This document shows, piece by piece, positions 59,872 through 64,000 of a DNA stretch of 64,000 nt. The first letter of the stretch is position 1, and each line of letters opens with the position of its first letter. The position numbers were made by a program, and so were the translations under genes. This stretch comes from Planosporangium mesophilum (GTDB lineage: Bacteria; Actinomycetota; Actinomycetes; Mycobacteriales; Micromonosporaceae), in NCBI RefSeq assembly GCF_016863255.1, contig NZ_BOON01000005.1, positions 1 to 64,000 of the forward strand, in the 5' to 3' direction. The notes beneath the pieces are model-generated. The model did no database searches, was not told where the DNA came from, and saw only the letters and a program-made list of their open reading frames with translations.

Positions 59872-60713
59872 GACAACGCGCCCTCGTGGCCCGGCCGGGC
59901 GTCTGGCTGGTCTGGGCCGTAATGATCTTCTTCCTGGTCAACCTGGCCGGCGTGGTCGCCGCCGTCGTGGTCAACTCGTTCTCCACCCGGTGGTTCGGCA
60001 GCTGGTGGCCGGCGGGCCTGACCGGGCACCACTACGCCGACGCCTGGAAGGAGTTCGCGCTCTTCGACGTGCTGAAGGTGACGCTCCAGGTGTCGCTGGC
60101 CGTCGTGGTGATCTCCGCGCTGATCGGGGTTCCAGCGGCGTACGCCCTGGCCCGCCGCGACTTCCCGGGCAAGCGTCTGGTCACGCTGGCGTTCCTGCTC
60201 CCGATCATGGTGCCGCCGATCGCGTACGGCATCCCGCTGGCCACGGTGCTCTACAAGTTCCACCTCGGCGGCACGATGTGGGGCGTCATCCTGGCCAACC
60301 TCGTGCCGTCGGTGCCGTTCGTGGTGCTCACGATGACGCCGTTCATCGAGCAGATCGACTCGAAGATCGAGGCGGCGGCGCGGATGTGCGGCGCGAACAC
60401 CCGGGCCATCTTCACGACGGTACTGCTGCCGCTGCTGGTGCCCGGCGTGCTCGCCGCCTCGATCCTGGTCCTGGTGCGCACGGTCGGCATGTTCGAGCTG
60501 ACCTTCCTGACCGCTGGGCCGAGCAGCCAGACGCTGGTCGTGACGCTGTACTACTCGATGTCGGCCGCCGGCATCCGGGCACCGCAGGCCGTGGACGCCA
60601 TGGCGGTCATCTACACCCTGTCGATGCTCGTCCTGCTGGTCATCGCGCTGCGCTTCGTCAACCCGACGCAGCTGGTGACGAGGGTCGGCGAGCAACGGGA
60701 GCGTGCGGAGTGA
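59868..60713 (+). CDS. ABC importer permease 2
   Basis: This is a 281-aa permease with six TM helices and EAA-type loop SKIEAAARMCGANTRAIFTTVLLPLLVPG. It resembles PotC/UgpE-like subunits. Its stop overlaps the GTG of the dehydratase gene, linking transport and catabolism in one operon. Confidence 0.9.
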   Translation: MRQRALVARPGVWLVWAVMIFFLVNLAGVVAAVVVNSFSTRWFGSWWPAGLTGHHYADAWKEFALFDVLKVTLQVSLAVVVISALIGVPAAYALARRDFPGKRLVTLAFLLPIMVPPIAYGIPLATVLYKFHLGGTMWGVILANLVPSVPFVVLTMTPFIEQIDSKIEAAARMCGANTRAIFTTVLLPLLVPGVLAASILVLVRTVGMFELTFLTAGPSSQTLVVTLYYSMSAAGIRAPQAVDAMAVIYTLSMLVLLVIALRFVNPTQLVTRVGEQRERAE

Positions 60714-62431
60714 AGACACCCGAGGAGTTGCGCTCCCATCGCTGGTACGGCGGCGAGGGGGTGCGCGGGTTCAGCCACCGGGCGCGTACCCGCCAGCTGG
60801 GCATCGGCGCCGAGGAGCACGCGGGCAAGCCGGTGGTCGGCGTCATCGACACCTGGAGCGAGATCAACCCGTGCCACCTGCACCTCAAGGAGCGGGCCGA
60901 GGCGGTCAAGCGCGGCGTCTGGCAGGCCGGCGGGTACCCGATGATGATCCCCGCCGGGGCGATCGCCGGTGAGACCTACAGCAAGCCCACCGCGATGCTG
61001 TACCGCAACCTGCTGGCCATGCAGGCCGAGGAGCTGATCCGCTCGTACCCGGTCGACTCCGTCGTGCTGATGGGCGGCTGCGACAAGACCACCCCGGCCC
61101 TGTTGATGGGCGCGATCAGCGCCGACGTACCGGCGATCTTCTTCCCGGCCGGCCCGATGCTGCGCGGCCACTGGCGCGGTGAGGTGCTCGGCAGCGGCAG
61201 CGACATGTGGCGGTACTGGGACGACCGGCGCGCCGGGCTCGTCGACGACGCCCAGTGGGAGGAGCTCGAGCAGGGCATCGCCCGCTCGTACGGGCACTGC
61301 ATGACCATGGGTACGGCCTCCACCATGACCTCGGTCGCCGAGGTACTCGGCATGACCCTGCCCGGCGCCGCCTCCATCCCGGCCGCCGACGCCGCGCACA
61401 CCCGCCTGGCCGCCGCCACCGGCATCCGCGCCGTCGCGCTCGCCTGGGACGACGTGAAGCCGTCGATGATCCTGACCGCCGAGGCGTACGCCGACGCGGT
61501 CACCACCGTGCTTGCCCTCGGCGGCTCCACCAACGCGGTCATCCACCTGATCGCGATGGCCCGCCGCAGTGGCGTCGACCTGACCATCGACGACTTCGAC
61601 GTGGCCGCCCGGCGCACTCCGGTCCTGGCGAACATCCGCCCCGGTGGGGCGTGGCTGATGGAGGACTTCTTCTACGCCGGTGGCCTGCGCGGGCTGCTCG
61701 CGCGCATCACCGACCTGCTGCACCCGGACCGGCAGACGGTCGCCGGGGTCACGCTGCGGGAGGCGGTCGCGGGCGCGCAGGTGTACGACGACGACGTGAT
61801 CCGCCCGCGGGACAAGCCGGTCTTCGCTTCAGGCGGGCTGGCGGTACTGCGCGGCAACCTGGCCCCCGACGGGGCGGTCATCAAGCACCTGGCCGCCGAC
61901 CCGGCGCTGCTGAGCCACACCGGCCCCGCGCTCGTCTTCGACGGGTACGCCGACCTGCTGGCCCGCATCGACGACGAGGACCTGGACGTCGACGCGGACA
62001 GTGTCCTGGTGCTGCGCTCCTCCGGCCCGGTGGGCGGCCCCGGCATGCCGGAGCACGGCATGCTGCCGATCCCGAAGAAGCTGCTCAAGCAGGGGGTGCG
62101 CGACATGGTACGGGTGTCCGACGCCCGGATGAGCGGTACCAGCTATGGCGCCTGCGTGCTGCACGTGGCCCCCGAGTCGCATGTCGGCGGCCCGCTCGCG
62201 CTGGTCCGCGACGGCGACCTGATCACGCTCGACGTGCCGGGGCGGCGGCTGGAACTCGGCGTCACCGCCGAGGAGTTGGCCGGCCGCCGCGCCGGGTGGA
62301 CTCCGCCGGCGCCGATGTACCCCCGGGGGTACGGCGCGTTGCACGCCGAGCACATCACGCAGGCCGATGCCGGGTGCGACTTCGACTTCCTCGCGGTACG
62401 GGGCGCCGTCGCCGACCCCGACGCCCGCTGA
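60710..62431 (+). CDS. IlvD/Edd-family sugar-acid dehydratase
   Basis: This is a 573-aa Fe-S dehydratase. Seen: INPCHLHLKERAEAVKRGVWQAGG, MGGCDKTTPALLMGAI (cluster Cys), HCMTMGTASTMTSVAEVLGM (cluster Cys), LGGSTNAVIHL, GGPGMPEHGMLPIPKKLLKQG and RMSGTSYGACVLHVAPES. Length and motifs fit the L-arabinonate/D-xylonate/gluconate group rather than IlvD. It turns a sugar acid into its 2-keto-3-deoxy product. Coupled by GTGA overlap to the permease gene, so the transporter probably imports the sugar or acid. Confidence 0.88.
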   Translation: MKTPEELRSHRWYGGEGVRGFSHRARTRQLGIGAEEHAGKPVVGVIDTWSEINPCHLHLKERAEAVKRGVWQAGGYPMMIPAGAIAGETYSKPTAMLYRNLLAMQAEELIRSYPVDSVVLMGGCDKTTPALLMGAISADVPAIFFPAGPMLRGHWRGEVLGSGSDMWRYWDDRRAGLVDDAQWEELEQGIARSYGHCMTMGTASTMTSVAEVLGMTLPGAASIPAADAAHTRLAAATGIRAVALAWDDVKPSMILTAEAYADAVTTVLALGGSTNAVIHLIAMARRSGVDLTIDDFDVAARRTPVLANIRPGGAWLMEDFFYAGGLRGLLARITDLLHPDRQTVAGVTLREAVAGAQVYDDDVIRPRDKPVFASGGLAVLRGNLAPDGAVIKHLAADPALLSHTGPALVFDGYADLLARIDDEDLDVDADSVLVLRSSGPVGGPGMPEHGMLPIPKKLLKQGVRDMVRVSDARMSGTSYGACVLHVAPESHVGGPLALVRDGDLITLDVPGRRLELGVTAEELAGRRAGWTPPAPMYPRGYGALHAEHITQADAGCDFDFLAVRGAVADPDAR

Positions 62432-62478
62432 GTGATCGCGGGGCTGGCGTCGCTGGCCGGCGCCCCTATCCTTCCTGC

Positions 62479-63150
62479 ATGGCCATTACCGACGAGGCGA
62501 TCGAACGCATCAAGGAAATGATCGTCTCCGGCGAGCTGCGCCCCGGTGACCGCCTCCCCAAGGAGGCGGACCTCGCGGGGCGCCTCGGGCTGTCCCGCAA
62601 CTCCCTGCGCGAGGCCGTACGGGCGCTGTCGCTGGTTCGCGTCCTCGACGTACGCCAGGGCGACGGCACCTACGTCACCAGCCTCCAACCGGAGCTGCTG
62701 CTGGACGCGGTCTCATTCCTGGCCGACTTCCACCGCGACGACAACCTGCTGCACCTGCTGGAGGTGCGCCGCATCCTGGAGCCGGCGGCGAGCGCGATGG
62801 CAGCCCAGGTGATGAGCGACTCGGCGATCGAGGAGCTGGGCAAGGTACTGGAGGAGCTGCACGACGACCCGGACATCGACCGGCTGATCGCCGCCGACCT
62901 GGAGTTCCACCGGCGTATCGCGGCCGGCTCGGGCAACCCGGTGCTCGCCTCGCTGATCGACAACCTGTCGGCGCCGACGGTACGGGCCCGGATCTGGCGG
63001 GGCATCTCGCAGGAGGGCGCCGCGGCCCGTACCCACGAGCAGCACTGGGCCATCTTCTCCGCCATCCGGTCGCGCCAGCCCGAGCTCGCGCGGGCGTGGG
63101 CGGCCGTCCACGTCGCCGGCGTCGAGGAGTGGCTGCGCCAGGCGGTGTAA
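62479..63150 (+). CDS. GntR-family (FadR subfamily) regulator
   Basis: This is a 223-aa regulator. Seen: winged HTH (IKEMIVSGELRPGDRLPKEADLAGRLGLSRNSLREAVRALSLVRVLDVRQGDGTYVTSL) and FCD domain (LEVRRILEPAASAMAAQVM, DLEFHRRIAAGSGNPVLASL). A TATCCT hexamer (62467-62472) lies seven bases before the ATG and there is no ribosome binding site, so the transcript may be leaderless. It is placed between the sugar-acid dehydratase and the pqq genes and may control either. Confidence 0.88.
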   Translation: MAITDEAIERIKEMIVSGELRPGDRLPKEADLAGRLGLSRNSLREAVRALSLVRVLDVRQGDGTYVTSLQPELLLDAVSFLADFHRDDNLLHLLEVRRILEPAASAMAAQVMSDSAIEELGKVLEELHDDPDIDRLIAADLEFHRRIAAGSGNPVLASLIDNLSAPTVRARIWRGISQEGAAARTHEQHWAIFSAIRSRQPELARAWAAVHVAGVEEWLRQAV

Positions 63151-63229
63151 TCCGGCCACCCGGGGGAAAGTCATGACGGCGCCACGAATTCCCGCCACGA
63201 ATCTCGCCCCGACGAGTACGGGAGGTCGG

Positions 63230-63340
63230 ATGGCTGACACCGCGAAGACCCGCCGCCGGTGGGTACGGCCCGAGGCGGTGTCCGTTCGGCTCGGCGCCGA
63301 GGTCACCTCGTACGCCGGACTCGACCCGCTGCGTCCCTGA
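63230..63340 (+). CDS. pqqA: PQQ precursor peptide PqqA
   Basis: This is a 36-aa peptide. Seen: near its middle LGAEVTSYAG, which contains the conserved E-V-T-x-Y in which Glu and Tyr are cross-linked to form pyrroloquinoline quinone. The N-terminal half is basic (TKTRRRW-like), as usual for binding PqqD/PqqE. GGGAGG lies upstream of the ATG. Immediately followed by a pqqB remnant and pqqC, which fixes the assignment. Confidence 0.85.
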   Translation: MADTAKTRRRWVRPEAVSVRLGAEVTSYAGLDPLRP

Positions 63341-63343
63341 CGT

Positions 63344-63454
63344 GTGGGTACGGGTCCTCGGATCCCGCTGCTCGTGGCCGACTCCCCCGAGCGCCGCCGG
63401 GTCGAGGCGGCCGGCATCGAGGTCGCCCACGACGGGATGGAGATCCAGCTGTGA
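63344..63454 (+). pseudogene. pqqB: pqqB, only C-terminal fragment left
   Basis: The frame downstream of pqqA encodes about 36 residues, IPLLVADSPERRRVEAAGIE followed by VAHDGMEIQL, which match the last residues of PqqB. The roughly 270 preceding residues, including the metallo-beta-lactamase metal motif, are absent. The fragment is in the same frame as pqqA, one codon after its stop. Its TGA overlaps the pqqC GTG, as expected for the end of an intact pqqB. A deletion joining pqqA to the end of pqqB is the simplest reading; an assembly error is the alternative. Confidence 0.75.
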
Positions 63455-64000
63455 ACGACGTCGACGCCTTCGTGGCCGACCTGCGCGGCCGCTCCGCGAT
63501 CTACTGGGAGAAGCACCCGTTCCAGCAGGCGATGCTCGCCGGGCGGCTGGCTCCGGAACAGATCCGCGGCTTCGTGGCCAACCGCTGGTACTACCAGCGG
63601 TCGTTGCCGCGCAAGGACGCCGCGGTCATCTCCAACTGCCCGGTCCAGGCCGTGCGCCGGCAGTGGTACGAGCGGCTGGTGTACCACGACGGGCCGCACG
63701 AGGGCGCCGGTGGCCTCGCCGACTGGCTGCGCCTGTGCGACGCGGTGGGACTGCGCCGCGAGGAGGTCCTCGAGGAGACCAGGGTCGTCCCCGGCGTCCG
63801 GTTCGCGGTCGACCGGTACGTGGACTTCTGCCGTACCGCGCACTGGACCGCCGGCGTCGCCTCCTCGCTGACCGAACTCTTCGCGCCGGACCTGATGTCG
63901 CAACGCGTCGCGGCGTTCCGGCGGTACTACCCGTGGATCGACGCCGAGGGTCTCGCGTACTTCGAGAAGCGGTGCGTGCAGGCGCCCAAGGAGGCGTCGT
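63451..64000 (+). CDS. pqqC: pyrroloquinoline-quinone synthase PqqC (3' end outside the window)
   Basis: Partial gene, 183 codons visible. Seen: YWEKHPFQQAMLAGRLAPEQIRGFVANRWYYQRSLPRKDAAVISNCPVQAVRRQWYERLVYHDG, RVVPGVRFAVDRYVDFCRTAHWTAGVASSLTELFAPDLM, matching the helical oxidase that carries out the last ring closure and oxidation of PQQ. GTG start overlaps the pqqB remnant stop. The rest of the gene and presumably pqqD/pqqE lie beyond the window. Confidence 0.92.
   Translation, partial: MNDVDAFVADLRGRSAIYWEKHPFQQAMLAGRLAPEQIRGFVANRWYYQRSLPRKDAAVISNCPVQAVRRQWYERLVYHDGPHEGAGGLADWLRLCDAVGLRREEVLEETRVVPGVRFAVDRYVDFCRTAHWTAGVASSLTELFAPDLMSQRVAAFRRYYPWIDAEGLAYFEKRCVQAPKEAS

Overview
The window is a 64 kb stretch of high-GC actinobacterial chromosome, probably from the Micromonosporales. 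The evidence is codon use almost fixed to G/C in third position, frequent GTG starts with ATGA/GTGA overlaps, a conservon-type (CvnA-like) sensor kinase, a DUF222/HNH protein, a GT-C mannosyltransferase, and partner-switching sigma regulation. I found no rRNA, tRNA, CRISPR array, prophage or intact insertion sequence. The only mobile-element trace is the tail of an IS481-like transposase near 16.2 kb.

Layout. 0-5.5 kb: CvnA-like kinase with a membrane partner, then an ammonium transporter. 5.6-15.8 kb: a cell-envelope island with a FetB-like permease, a BlaI-type repressor, DedA, undecaprenyl-diphosphate phosphatase, two paralogous secreted phosphoesterases, an OmpR-type two-component pair, an MGDG-synthase-like glycosyltransferase and a polysaccharide deacetylase. 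Two BlaI-type dyads lie in front of envelope genes. 16-22.5 kb: transposase scar, HNH protein, a lysine/alanine-rich HTH protein, and a kinase/acyl-CoA dehydrogenase/TetR operon with a perfect 16-bp operator. 23-30.4 kb: a folate pair (cyclodeaminase-type cyclohydrolase plus a FolD lacking its catalytic lysine), a secreted-repeat lipoprotein, a cation/proton antiporter, a BON-methyltransferase fusion, an MFS exporter and a Rieske lipoprotein. 30.5-32.6 kb: a two-gene partner-switching module in which an anti-anti-sigma (STAS) domain is fused to the sigma factor and a degenerate STAS domain is fused to the anti-sigma kinase. 32.6-39.6 kb: mannosyltransferase, purine permease, carbonic anhydrase, PrsW-like protease, ABC exporter and an orphan winged-helix protein. 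39.7-44.2 kb: sulfur genes (rhodanese, cysteine dioxygenase, OYE reductase, SELENBP1-type methanethiol oxidase) with a possible cysteine-containing leader peptide. 44.3-52.2 kb: a deoxysugar (probably L-fucose) uptake and oxidation locus with GntR boxes CCTATAGG. 52.2-55.2 kb: bioA, a DapA-family enzyme and IclR. 55.6-64 kb: a LacI-controlled sugar ABC transporter, IlvD/Edd dehydratase, GntR regulator, and then pqqA, a remnant of pqqB and pqqC, which runs off the window.

A theme across the window is short tandem repeat arrays, about fifteen in 64 kb, with unrelated sequences. Arrays inside genes are almost all 15-bp units (five codons). Arrays outside genes have units of 8, 14, 16, 20 or 21 bp and often abut or contain the stop codon of the neighbouring gene. 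The strongest candidates for new biology are the STAS-sigma fusion module, the FolD/cyclodeaminase division of labour, the decayed pqqB, the BlaI-type envelope regulon and the stop-codon-associated repeats.
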